Source: Gemmatimonadota bacterium
Lineage (GTDB): Bacteria > Gemmatimonadota > Gemmatimonadetes > Gemmatimonadales > Gemmatimonadaceae
DNA length: 12,163 bases
Reading direction: 5' to 3'
NCBI GenBank assembly: GCA_947475795.1
Contig: CANJOX010000057.1
Span: forward strand, 1 to 12,163
The translations under genes were made by a program, and so were the position numbers. Under the pieces are notes generated by a model that saw nothing but the letters and a program-made list of their open reading frames with translations, made no database searches and was not told where the DNA came from. This document shows positions 6,950 to 12,163 of this stretch, piece by piece. Positions within the stretch are counted from its first letter, which is position 1, and every line of letters begins with the position of its first letter.

Positions 6950-9007
6950 TCAGAACGGCCAGCCGACGCCAAAGGGGTGGCGGAAGACCAGGGCACTGGT
7001 CACCGGGCGAATGGCACCGCTGACGGAGCTGGTACTCCCGTTGCCGAGCTGCCCTTGCGAGCCCTGCCCCCAGCAGCTCACGATACCGAACACCGACAGC
7101 ACGCAACCGTGCTGCGGACTGAGGGCGAGGCTCGCGAAGCTTAGGCCAAGCGTCGGCGATGACTCGTCGCCGGAGACGCTGCGGTTGGCAGCGCCGAAGT
7201 CGCGCAGCGCGGTGGCCCCCCAACAGAAAATCTGCGTGCTCACGCCCACGGTGCATGACGTGCCAGCGCCCATCGCCACGAGGACGCCTCGGCCGGCGAA
7301 TCCGTTGTGGATCGTGGGGGTAAGGCGAGCGAACGTCGGTCCATCGTTGGGGAGTGCCGCATAGCCCCAGCAGAAGATGCGGACCTTCGATAGTTCCGAC
7401 GCACAGGTGGTGCTGCCGTTATTGAAGATGCGCGCGTACCGCAGCCCGCTGAAGGCGGAAGTCACAGCGGTCGGGACGAGGCGTCGCGTCGTGGTGCCAT
7501 CGCCAAGCTGCCCCGCGCTGTTGTCCCCCCAGCAGTATGCCGCACCGGTGCGGGTAATGCCGCAGCTCGTGCCGATGCCGGCCGCGATGTCGACCCATCG
7601 CAAGTTGCCAGACACGAGGGTCGGCGCACTGCGGGGGATCAGCGAGTTGTCGCCGAGTTGCCCACTGGTGTTGTCCCCCCAGCAATACGCCGTCCCGTCG
7701 ACCGCGAGCCCGCACGTGTAATTCGCCCCGGCGGCGAGGCGATACAGGGCGGGGACGCCGGGCACGAGCAAGGGCACGTTGCTCACGCTGGTGGTGGTGG
7801 CGCGGCCGAGCTGGCCGACGCCGTTGTCGCCCCAGCAATACGCACTGCCCGTGGCGGTGAGACCGCAGGTGTGGAGGCGGCCGGCGGTAATGCTGGCGAA
7901 GGACAGGCCGCCGGCCACCGCCGTGGGGACAAACGCGTTCGTGAACGTACCGGTCCCCAGCTGACCGGCATTTTGTCCCCAGCACCATGCCTCATTGGTG
8001 GTCGCAATCGCGCAGCTGTGAAACCACCCGGTGGCGAGCGTGTTGCCCGTCACGGCGGGCGGATCCGCGCTGACCACCACCGGCAGCGTGGCTGTGCGGT
8101 TCTGCGACGTGACGGTCAGCGTGGTGGTGCCCGGCGCAACGCCCCACACGAGGCGAGACGGCCCCCCGGCGTCGGCATCGCCCAGGGCAACGCTCGTGTT
8201 CCCCGACGTGATGGTGGCGACCGCCGTGGCGATTCGTCGTCCGTTAATATCCAGCAGTCGCACCTCGAGCGGCGCAAACTGCAAGGCCTGCACGCGGAGC
8301 GTCGTCACCGCGAACGAGATGCTCGCGACGGGGAGCGTGGAATAATCGACCGAAATTTGCGCCGATCCGGTCTTGCCTTCGCTGGTGGCCGTGATCGTGG
8401 TGGTGCCGGGCCCCAGCGCGGTCACGACGCCACTCGCACTCACACTCGCGATGCGCGCATCGGCGCTCGTCCAGCTGACGACACGATTGGACAGCGTGTT
8501 GCCGTTCGCATCGCGGAGCGTCGCCACGAACTGCGCCGTGGCATCCAGTGTGAGCTGTGCAATCGGCCGCGTGACGGTCACGGTGGCGACCGGTACCCGG
8601 ACGCGAATGACGGCGGCCCCCAAGCGGTCCCCGTTGGAGGCGGTGATCGTGGTCGTCCCGGGCGCGACGGCGCGCACACTGCCCGAGGCGGAGACGGTCG
8701 CCACCGTGGGATCGATGCTGAGCCAGTTCAAGCTGACCCCCGACAGCACGGCCCCTTTCGTATCCCGTACGGTAGCGGTGTACGGGATGGACGCGTTGAC
8801 GGCGACCGTGGTGTCGGCCGGCGACAGGCTCACGGTCGCGATCGACGGCGCGGTGGGCGCCGTCGGCGCGGGGCGGTCCGAGTTCGGGCAAATGCCGGCC
8901 GTCAGCAGCACGAGTGCCGACATCCCCACCGCGCGCCAGCGGGGACGAACGCGGCGGCGCCGCGGCGAGGACGTGCGAGCCTGCAGTACACGAGGAGCAA
9001 GGGGCAT
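6950..9007 (-). CDS. Secreted protein with Ig-like repeats and a seven-blade RCC1 propeller
   Basis: From the ATG at 9005-9007 this is a 685-residue protein. An Arg-rich stretch and a hydrophobic core (about 24-38, ending TAGIC) form an export signal; Cys40 follows Ile, so it is a poor lipobox. Three Ig-like (Big_2-type) repeats follow at about 54-138, 138-222 and 225-313, the first two with the APGTTTITA / GPGTTTITATSEGKTG signature. From about 324 to 680 there are seven RCC1 repeats of about 50 residues with CWGDN..GQLG motifs; repeats 5 and 6 have lost the GQLG part. Each repeat has a Cys pair (332/342, 381/391, 432/442, 482/492, 535/546, 585/595, 635/645), probably disulfide-bonded outside the cytoplasm. 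The likely role is surface adhesion or binding, but the ligand is unknown. An in-frame GTG at 9059-9061 would add 18 residues; neither start has a clear SD. Confidence 0.88.
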   Translation of the reverse strand: MPLAPRVLQARTSSPRRRRVRPRWRAVGMSALVLLTAGICPNSDRPAPTAPTAPSIATVSLSPADTTVAVNASIPYTATVRDTKGAVLSGVSLNWLSIDPTVATVSASGSVRAVAPGTTTITASNGDRLGAAVIRVRVPVATVTVTRPIAQLTLDATAQFVATLRDANGNTLSNRVVSWTSADARIASVSASGVVTALGPGTTTITATSEGKTGSAQISVDYSTLPVASISFAVTTLRVQALQFAPLEVRLLDINGRRIATAVATITSGNTSVALGDADAGGPSRLVWGVAPGTTTLTVTSQNRTATLPVVVSADPPAVTGNTLATGWFHSCAIATTNEAWCWGQNAGQLGTGTFTNAFVPTAVAGGLSFASITAGRLHTCGLTATGSAYCWGDNGVGQLGRATTTSVSNVPLLVPGVPALYRLAAGANYTCGLAVDGTAYCWGDNTSGQLGDNSLIPRSAPTLVSGNLRWVDIAAGIGTSCGITRTGAAYCWGDNSAGQLGDGTTTRRLVPTAVTSAFSGLRYARIFNNGSTTCASELSKVRIFCWGYAALPNDGPTFARLTPTIHNGFAGRGVLVAMGAGTSCTVGVSTQIFCWGATALRDFGAANRSVSGDESSPTLGLSFASLALSPQHGCVLSVFGIVSCWGQGSQGQLGNGSTSSVSGAIRPVTSALVFRHPFGVGWPF

Positions 9008-9329
9008 GGTGGACCGGCCGGAAGACGGGAGAGAGAACACAGTCCCATCGTATTCCGACACCCGTTAGATCGCCGTTACGAGGCCGAACCACGACCGCTG
9101 TGGTACCCTAAGTCGGCGCCCGCGACTCCTCACCGCCGTCTGGTGGCACGCGATGAGAGCAGGCGCCGCCGTTCAACACGGCAGGCACCGCGCCGTGCGG
9201 GACAGGGGTGATCTGGCCGCGGCGCTGGGCGACCCGTAGCCCACGCAGGGCGTGATCGACATCCTCGACGCACGCGGGAGCAATCCGTTTGAGTACGAGA
9301 CGGCGTACTGGAACGGGCGGCCGGCGCCG
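9008..9329. other. Intergenic region between RCC1 gene and first PEP-CTERM cassette
   Basis: It should hold the 5' region of the RCC1 gene, which reads leftwards. A weak TACGAT-like -10 exists on the minus strand near 9047-9052, with no matching -35. On the plus strand 9252-9329 translates as VIDILDARGSNPFEYETAYW and onwards, but the frame is stopped by TAG at 9237-9239 and continues into the downstream hairpin. No gene is called. Confidence 0.35.
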
Positions 9330-9506
9330 CCGGACACGACAACGCCCCCGCAGGTGCGGAGGCGTGGCGATGCGCGAAGGCGGACCAAGCCGCCGCCGCG
9401 TGTTGTACTTACGCCACCAGCGCGCGGCGACGACGGCGGGACACGGCGCCCAAGGCGGCGAGGCCGGCGGCCATCAGGGCGTAGGTGGACGGCTCGGGGA
9501 CGGTGG
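9330..9506 (-). repeat. Cassette tail repeat, copy 1 (PEP-CTERM coding end plus downstream hairpin)
   Basis: This stretch is closely similar to 10467-10637 in the same orientation. It covers the last ~95 bases of the first PEP-CTERM gene, coding VPEPSTYALMAAGLAALG and the Arg tail, and 79 bases past its stop. From the left edge of the repeat to the stop codon both copies are 82 bases long. Inside the coding part this copy has six extra bases, i.e. two more Arg codons. Similarity stops sharply at the V-P-E-P motif, where the mature domains begin to differ. Confidence 0.85.
9340..9367 (-). terminator. Possible terminator hairpin after first PEP-CTERM gene
   Basis: On the plus strand an arm CGCC-C-CCGC, loop AGGT and arm GCGG-A-GGCG form a stem with one C/A mismatch, about 42 bases past the stop codon. 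The same hairpin follows the second PEP-CTERM gene. There is no T-run after it, so it may stabilise the 3' end of the mRNA or pause polymerase rather than act as a classic intrinsic terminator. Confidence 0.45.
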
Positions 9507-10080
9507 AGGTGGACACCGACAGATTGTCAAGAAGGAAAATAACGTCTTCTCTGCAACCTTCGCCATCAAACGAGCAGAATCCCATCACATCGAAATCGCT
9601 GCGGCTGTAGGACGCGAAGCCCTCGCTCCAAAAGCCACCATCGAAGGCACCGCTCGAGCTGGGGGAGAATTCGACGAAAGCTAGATCGCTGGGCTCGTCG
9701 TCCAGCCCAAGGCCCGTGATCAGCGTGAAGTAGCTGTCAGAATTCAGTCCCAGCGCACCCCAGTTAAAACTGACGCTCGTCACCGGCTTCGAAAAGAACA
9801 CGAGGGTTAAGTACTCTCCGAACAAGAAGTTACCTGAGATGTTGTTCGAAAAGGGACTGAGAAAGCCCTCCTCGTTGTCAAATCTCCCAATTCTAGGAAT
9901 GAATGTCGCCGTAATCCCACCCTTCTCTTGACTAATTGCACCCGAGAATAGGGCGCTGTCGGCGACGTCATCGAACGTCCAGGTGGCCGTCGGCAGGGCC
10001 AGCGTTTGCGCGTGCGCCGCGGCCATCGGCAGGGCCAGTGACAGCGCGGTGGCAAGAACGGCGAAGCGGTTCCGAATCAT
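9409..10080 (-). CDS. PEP-CTERM sorting domain protein (exosortase substrate), cassette 1
   Basis: This is a 223-residue protein. The signal peptide is MIRNRFAVLATALSLALPMA to AHA, with cleavage probably after Ala24. The mature part (25-190) is rich in Phe, Ser, Asp and Gly, with short beta-like strands such as LTLVFFSKPVTSVSFNW (91-107) and a close Cys pair (169, 176). The tail is V-P-E-P (194-197), a hydrophobic segment (199-214) and five Arg (215-219), the tripartite signal recognised by exosortase, which should process the protein and deliver it to the cell surface or extracellular matrix. The mature domain is not recognised. The ATG at 10078-10080 was chosen because it directly starts the signal peptide; an in-frame ATG at 10134 lies in the regulatory leader. 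It has no SD. Signal peptide and tail nearly match cassette 2, whereas the core does not. Confidence 0.9.
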   Translation of the reverse strand: MIRNRFAVLATALSLALPMAAAHAQTLALPTATWTFDDVADSALFSGAISQEKGGITATFIPRIGRFDNEEGFLSPFSNNISGNFLFGEYLTLVFFSKPVTSVSFNWGALGLNSDSYFTLITGLGLDDEPSDLAFVEFSPSSSGAFDGGFWSEGFASYSRSDFDVMGFCSFDGEGCREDVIFLLDNLSVSTSTVPEPSTYALMAAGLAALGAVSRRRRRALVA

Positions 10081-10104
10081 GGTAAATGACGTTGAAAGGA
10101 TGCA

Positions 10105-10125
10105 GAGCCCCAGCATCGGGAGCCC
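10105..10125 (-). ncRNA. 5'-UTR hairpin upstream of PEP-CTERM gene 1
   Basis: On the minus strand GGGCTCC, a 7-base loop and GGGGCTC form a 7-bp stem, with G-U pairs, 25 bases before the ATG. In the second copy the 3' arm is GGGGCCC: a C/U change that keeps pairing (G-C versus G-U) while the loop also changes. This suggests an mRNA leader structure but is too little evidence for a riboswitch. Confidence 0.4.
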
Positions 10126-10154
10126 GTAGCGCACGGTGGTCCGTTTCCCCTAGC

Positions 10155-10169
10155 GCAAGAGTTGCGCCA
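10155..10169 (-). promoter_or_regulatory. Sigma-54 (RpoN) type -24/-12 promoter, cassette 1
   Basis: The minus strand reads TGGCGCAACTCTTGC. It has the invariant GG (-24) and GC (-12) separated by exactly 10 bases, close to the consensus TGGCAC-N5-TTGC. It lies in a 52-base block that is identical in both cassettes. Transcription would begin near 10143, giving a leader of roughly 63 bases to the ATG. The same bases also form an inverted repeat (GCGCAA-CTC-TTGCGC), so a purely structural role is an alternative. Confidence 0.6.
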
Positions 10170-10230
10170 GTACGCCCCGCCGGTTGGGGGGGGAGGCGCA
10201 GAACCATTAAGTATATGTCAAACAATGGGT

Positions 10231-10243
10231 TGCGTATTTCGCA
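10231..10243. promoter_or_regulatory. Conserved dyad element, cassette 1
   Basis: TGCG-AAATA-CGCA (minus strand) is an inverted repeat with an A/T spacer. It lies inside a 27-base block identical in both leaders, between the palindrome and the sigma-54 element. It could be a second activator site or a bending-protein site. Confidence 0.4.
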
Positions 10244-10244
10244 T

Positions 10245-10270
10245 CGCCGCCCGGTCCGGCCCGGGCGGCG
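10245..10270. repeat. Perfect 10-bp inverted repeat, cassette 1 leader only
   Basis: CGCCGCCCGG and CCGGGCGGCG flank a 6-base spacer. The equivalent part of cassette 2 (about 11415-11440) keeps only one arm intact; the other has several changes. It is therefore either a cassette-1-specific element or a decaying one. Confidence 0.5.
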
Positions 10271-10288
10271 TGGCACGCGCCGTACAGA

Positions 10289-10306
10289 TGAGGCGCCGGC
10301 GCCTCA
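10289..10306. promoter_or_regulatory. 18-bp perfect palindrome, putative enhancer (activator) site, cassette 1
   Basis: TGAGGCGCCGGCGCCTCA equals its own reverse complement. It is centred about 130 bases upstream of the -24 GG, a typical distance for a sigma-54 enhancer-binding protein site, and lies in a 56-base block identical in both cassettes. Confidence 0.55.
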
Positions 10307-10466
10307 GTTCGGCATCGCGCGGTGCCTGGGCGCGCCGCATGGAGAGGCGCGAGGCCGGCGGCCGGGAACGACGACGGACGCGGCGGCTGCGTGGTGGGCG
10401 ACGCGCGCGTCACGCGGCAGTCGGGCGTTCCCCATCGCCCGTGCCCACGTGCGGCGGGATGCTGTG

Positions 10467-10637
10467 CCGGACACGACAACGCCCCCGCAGGTGCGGAGGC
10501 GTTGAGAGGCGCGAAGGCGGAGCGAGCCGCTGTAGCGCGTTGTGCTTACGCCACCAGCGCGCGGCGACGGGACACCAAGCCCAGGGCGGCGAGGCCGGCG
10601 GCCATCAGGGCGTAGGTGGACGGCTCAGGGACGGTGG
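10467..10637 (-). repeat. Cassette tail repeat, copy 2
   Basis: This is the partner of 9330-9506. It contains the end of the second PEP-CTERM gene and 79 bases after its stop, including the hairpin. Coding and non-coding parts are similarly well conserved, which is unusual for simple divergence of an old duplication. Confidence 0.85.
10477..10504 (-). terminator. Possible terminator hairpin after second PEP-CTERM gene
   Basis: CAACGCC-C-CCGC, loop AGGT and GCGG-A-GGCGTTG form an 11-pair stem with one mismatch, about 40 bases after the stop. It is slightly longer than in copy 1. No T-run follows on the minus strand. Confidence 0.5.
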
Positions 10638-11250
10638 TGACGGGTGGTTCGACGGGGACGAGCACATCGCCGGTGAATACGGCCACCGGTCGGGCGCCAA
10701 TGTAATTGAATAATTCCCCCGTCAAGCGGAGATACGGGACGGATCCAAAATCGAGCGTCCCATTGAGGTTCCGGGCAACGCGACGATAAGTAGCAAAACT
10801 ATTACTGTATGGAGTGAACGTATCCGCCGTCCACCACCACGTGGCGCGGGAAAGGGAGGCATCGTAAAACTGATTGTCAAGGCCAAGCGGCGTGCCACCT
10901 ACGGCACTGAAAATCGAAGTGAACATGGCAGTAGACGGCAGAGTCCAACCAGTCAGACCCGTGGCCGCCAAGCCAGCATCCTCTGCGATGAGTTGCGCCG
11001 ACCCTGCGCTTCCAGTTGGGTCGAAGTCCCCAGAGCCGAGACCCCAGTTATTCAGGATCGTAATATTTTGTGCGGCGTGGTAGTACGACACGCATCTCGT
11101 CGATCCGCCATCGCCGTCCGCCGTGCAGGTGGCGTCCGCCTGATTCAGCGCATTCCGACCCTGGAAATTCGGCGTCTGTGCGTGGGCCGTGGTCATCGGC
11201 AAGGCCAGTGACAGCGCGGTGGCGAACACGGCGAAACGGTTCCGAATCAA
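10546..11250 (-). CDS. PEP-CTERM sorting domain protein (exosortase substrate), cassette 2, TTG start
   Basis: This is a 234-residue protein. The signal peptide (M)IRNRFAVFATALSLALPMT to AHA is nearly the same as in cassette 1, with cleavage after about residue 24. The mature part has a Cys pair (42, 53) in ATCTADGDGGSTRC, then VSYYHAAQNITILNNWGLG, a GLTGWTLPSTAMFTSIFSAV stretch (98-117), ATWWWTAD (136-143) and YIGARPVAVFTG (183-194). This layout resembles Lcl/DUF1566-type domains, a tentative match. The tail is V-P-E-P (207-210), a hydrophobic segment and three Arg. No ATG exists at the expected place; the codon aligned with the ATG of cassette 1 is TTG at 11248-11250, with GGAG (11257-11260) six bases upstream, so TTG is taken as the start. 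The in-frame ATG at 11445 lies in the leader. It is probably exported and anchored or released by exosortase. Confidence 0.85.
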   Translation of the reverse strand: MIRNRFAVFATALSLALPMTTAHAQTPNFQGRNALNQADATCTADGDGGSTRCVSYYHAAQNITILNNWGLGSGDFDPTGSAGSAQLIAEDAGLAATGLTGWTLPSTAMFTSIFSAVGGTPLGLDNQFYDASLSRATWWWTADTFTPYSNSFATYRRVARNLNGTLDFGSVPYLRLTGELFNYIGARPVAVFTGDVLVPVEPPVTTVPEPSTYALMAAGLAALGLVSRRRALVA

Positions 11251-11256
11251 GGCAAA

Positions 11257-11260
11257 CTCC
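11257..11260 (-). promoter_or_regulatory. Ribosome binding site deciding the TTG start
   Basis: The minus strand reads GGAG-TTTGCC-TTG, a good spacing of six bases. The aligned bases of cassette 1 (CGTC) do not form an SD, but that copy has ATG. This supports TTG as a working start for cassette 2. Confidence 0.5.
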
Positions 11261-11275
11261 GTTGGAAGGGATGCA

Positions 11276-11296
11276 GGGCCCCGGCACCGGGAGCCC
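11276..11296 (-). ncRNA. 5'-UTR hairpin upstream of PEP-CTERM gene 2
   Basis: GGGCTCC, a 7-base loop and GGGGCCC form a 7-bp stem on the minus strand, 25 bases before the TTG start. It is the counterpart of the hairpin in cassette 1, with a pairing-compatible change. Confidence 0.4.
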
Positions 11297-11325
11297 GTCG
11301 CGCACGGTGGTCCGTTTCCCCTAGC

Positions 11326-11340
11326 GCAAGAGTTGCGCCA
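11326..11340 (-). promoter_or_regulatory. Sigma-54 (RpoN) type -24/-12 promoter, cassette 2
   Basis: TGGCGCAACTCTTGC, identical to the element of cassette 1. The predicted start of transcription is near 11314, about 64 bases before the TTG codon. Confidence 0.6.
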
Positions 11341-11400
11341 GTACGCCCCGCGGCTTGGGAGGGTGGCGCAGAATCCGTAAGCATAGGTCAAACAATGGGT

Positions 11401-11413
11401 TGCGTATTTCGCA
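11401..11413. promoter_or_regulatory. Conserved dyad element, cassette 2
   Basis: The same TGCG-AAATA-CGCA inverted repeat as in cassette 1, in the same relative position, about 75 bases upstream of the sigma-54 element. Confidence 0.4.
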
Positions 11414-11457
11414 CCGCTCCCAGCCCAGCCCGGGCGGCGTGGCACGCGCCGTACAGA

Positions 11458-11475
11458 TGAGGCGCCGGCGCCTCA
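11458..11475. promoter_or_regulatory. 18-bp perfect palindrome, putative enhancer (activator) site, cassette 2
   Basis: An identical copy of the cassette 1 palindrome, centred about 128 bases upstream of the -24 GG. Confidence 0.55.
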
Positions 11476-11483
11476 GTTCGGCA

Positions 11484-11660
11484 CACGACGCGCACGTCGG
11501 GGCGCCTCGCGCGTACGGCTCTCGCCGGAACGGACCACCGCCGTGAGCCGTCGCGGACGTAGGACACGTGTCAGTCGTACGACGCCACCCTGCCCGATGC
11601 TCGCGCCGTCGGCTACCGCGCGATATACTCGCGGCGATCTCCCCCTCCCGAACCCGCGCG
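11484..11660. other. Divergent intergenic region before serine dehydratase gene
   Basis: Between the cassette 2 leader and the plus-strand gene there is no small gene. TATACT at 11624-11629 could be a -10 for the plus-strand gene, with no good -35; the ATG would follow about 25 bases after the start of transcription. Two adjacent palindromes lie at 11563-11583. Confidence 0.35.
11563..11583. promoter_or_regulatory. Two adjacent 10-bp palindromes, possible operator
   Basis: GACACGTGTC (11563-11572) and GTCGTACGAC (11574-11583) are each perfect palindromes separated by one base, about 40 bases upstream of the TATACT sequence of the serine dehydratase gene. They are candidate binding sites for a dimeric regulator; chance occurrence in GC-rich DNA is possible. 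Confidence 0.3.
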
Positions 11661-12163
11661 ATGACCACGTATCCCAGCATCTTCAACGACGTCATCGGCC
11701 CCGTGATGCGGGGTCCCTCCAGCTCGCACTGCGCCGCATCGCTGCGCATCGGCCGGATCTGCCGCGACCTCATGGACGGCGAGATCACCAGCGCCGCCGT
11801 CGAATACGACCCCAACGGCTCGCTCGCCACCACGCACAAGGGACAGGGCTCCGACATGGGGCTCTTCGGCGGCTTCCTCGGCTGGGAGGCCGACGACGAG
11901 CGCCTCCCCGGCTACCTGCAGGGACTCGCCGAGGCCGGGCTCACCACCACGATCGACATTCGTCCGATCGGCGCCACGCATCCCAACACGTACCAGCTCA
12001 CGCTGCACAACGCGCGGGAGACGCGCACGCTGATCGCCATCTCCACCGGCGGCGGCATGATCGAGGTGCTCCAGATCGACGGCGCGGCCGTGTCCATGGC
12101 CGGCGACTTCTACGAGACGCTGGTCTACGTGCGGTCGCCCGGCGACCTCCCCGACCTGATCGC
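11661..12163 (+). CDS. sdaA: Iron-sulfur L-serine dehydratase (L-serine ammonia-lyase), 5' part, cut by window edge
   Basis: The frame is open from the ATG at 11661 to the right edge (167 codons). The N-terminal beta-chain domain is clear: IFNDVIGPVMRGPSSSHCAASLRIGRI (7-33) with the GPSSSH hallmark, GSLATTHKGQGSDMGLFGGFLGW (53-75) and IRPIGATHPNTYQLTL (100-115). An ACT-like segment seems to begin near FYETLVYV (150-157). The enzyme converts L-serine to pyruvate and ammonia using a [4Fe-4S] cluster whose Cys ligands lie in the alpha part, beyond the window. It may be a single chain of about 500 residues or a separate beta subunit; the window cannot tell. The usual GPSSSHT reads GPSSSHC here. 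No SD precedes the ATG. It is divergent from the PEP-CTERM cassettes and not part of them. Confidence 0.9.
   Translation, partial: MTTYPSIFNDVIGPVMRGPSSSHCAASLRIGRICRDLMDGEITSAAVEYDPNGSLATTHKGQGSDMGLFGGFLGWEADDERLPGYLQGLAEAGLTTTIDIRPIGATHPNTYQLTLHNARETRTLIAISTGGGMIEVLQIDGAAVSMAGDFYETLVYVRSPGDLPDLI

Larger units (their letters stand above)
10002..10314 (-). repeat. Cassette head repeat, copy 1 (regulatory leader plus signal peptide)
   Basis: This is closely similar to 11172-11483. It covers the signal-peptide codons (10002-10080) and 234 bases upstream. Three blocks are identical between copies: 10129-10180, 10217-10243 and 10259-10314 (equivalent to 11300-11351, 11387-11413 and 11428-11483). 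The linkers between them differ by substitutions and small indels. Similarity ends sharply at both borders. Confidence 0.88.
11172..11483 (-). repeat. Cassette head repeat, copy 2 (regulatory leader plus signal peptide)
   Basis: This is the partner of 10002-10314, with the same three identical blocks and the same order of elements: palindrome, dyad, sigma-54 element, 5'-UTR hairpin, signal peptide. Confidence 0.88.

Noticed and set aside
7658..9211. 517-codon plus-strand open frame
   Set aside because: It is antisense to the RCC1/Ig-like gene, with repeated Gly/Arg-rich composition caused by the repeats on the other strand.
9252..9542. Plus-strand frame beginning VIDILDARGSNPFEYETAYW
   Set aside because: The first ~27 residues look protein-like, but the frame is stopped just upstream (TAG 9237-9239) and then runs into the cassette tail repeat and antisense of the PEP-CTERM gene. 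It could be a small gene remnant, but the evidence is too thin.
10081..10180. Known riboswitch class (e.g. cyclic di-GMP-I) in the PEP-CTERM leaders
   Set aside because: I compared from memory with the GEMM consensus and found no match to its core; the identical block is better explained by the sigma-54 promoter.
11251..11445. Upstream ATG start for PEP-CTERM gene 2 (and likewise 10134 for gene 1)
   Set aside because: These ATGs lie in the conserved regulatory leader, at or upstream of the predicted transcription start, and would bury the signal peptide.
9330..11483. CRISPR array, insertion sequence or diversity-generating retroelement as cause of the repeats
   Set aside because: There are only two copies more than 1 kb apart, with no short regular spacing, transposase, terminal inverted repeats, reverse transcriptase or template repeat.
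1..12163. tRNA or rRNA genes
   Set aside because: No cloverleaf with a T-loop motif or rRNA-like stretch was noticed in the intergenic regions.

Overview
This is a GC-rich bacterial window with mostly SD-poor starts, PEP-CTERM surface proteins and an RCC1/Ig-like secreted protein. Together these suggest a Gemmatimonadota-like Gram-negative, though that is inference: no rRNA or phylogenetic marker is present.

Positions 1-6054 hold a compact minus-strand catabolic operon. In order of transcription it encodes an aldehyde dehydrogenase, a MaoC/mesaconyl-C4-CoA (itaconyl-CoA) hydratase-like protein, an acyl-CoA dehydrogenase, a class III (CaiB/BaiF) CoA-transferase and an MmgE/PrpD protein that runs off the left edge. 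Junctions are 4-bp overlap, 45-bp gap, 2-bp gap and 8-bp overlap. The gene content resembles bacterial itaconate/C5-dicarboxyl-CoA degradation loci, so a C5 (or related branched) dicarboxylic acid is the best guess for the substrate.

Positions 6411-6912 hold a frame-broken, unidentified minus-strand gene. It is followed by a large secreted protein (6950-9007) with three Ig-like repeats and a complete seven-blade RCC1 propeller, each blade carrying a Cys pair.

Positions 9330-11483 are the most interesting part. Two minus-strand PEP-CTERM genes lie in tandem as modular cassettes. Both ends are near-identical at DNA level: a regulatory leader plus signal peptide at the front, and the PEP-CTERM tail plus a downstream hairpin at the back. 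The mature domains are unrelated. Each leader carries a sigma-54 type -24/-12 element, a perfect 18-bp palindrome about 130 bp upstream of it, and a further conserved dyad block, separated by variable linkers. This fits enhancer-dependent (PrsR-like) control of exosortase substrates.

The window ends with the 5' part of a plus-strand iron-sulfur L-serine dehydratase gene (11661 to the edge).
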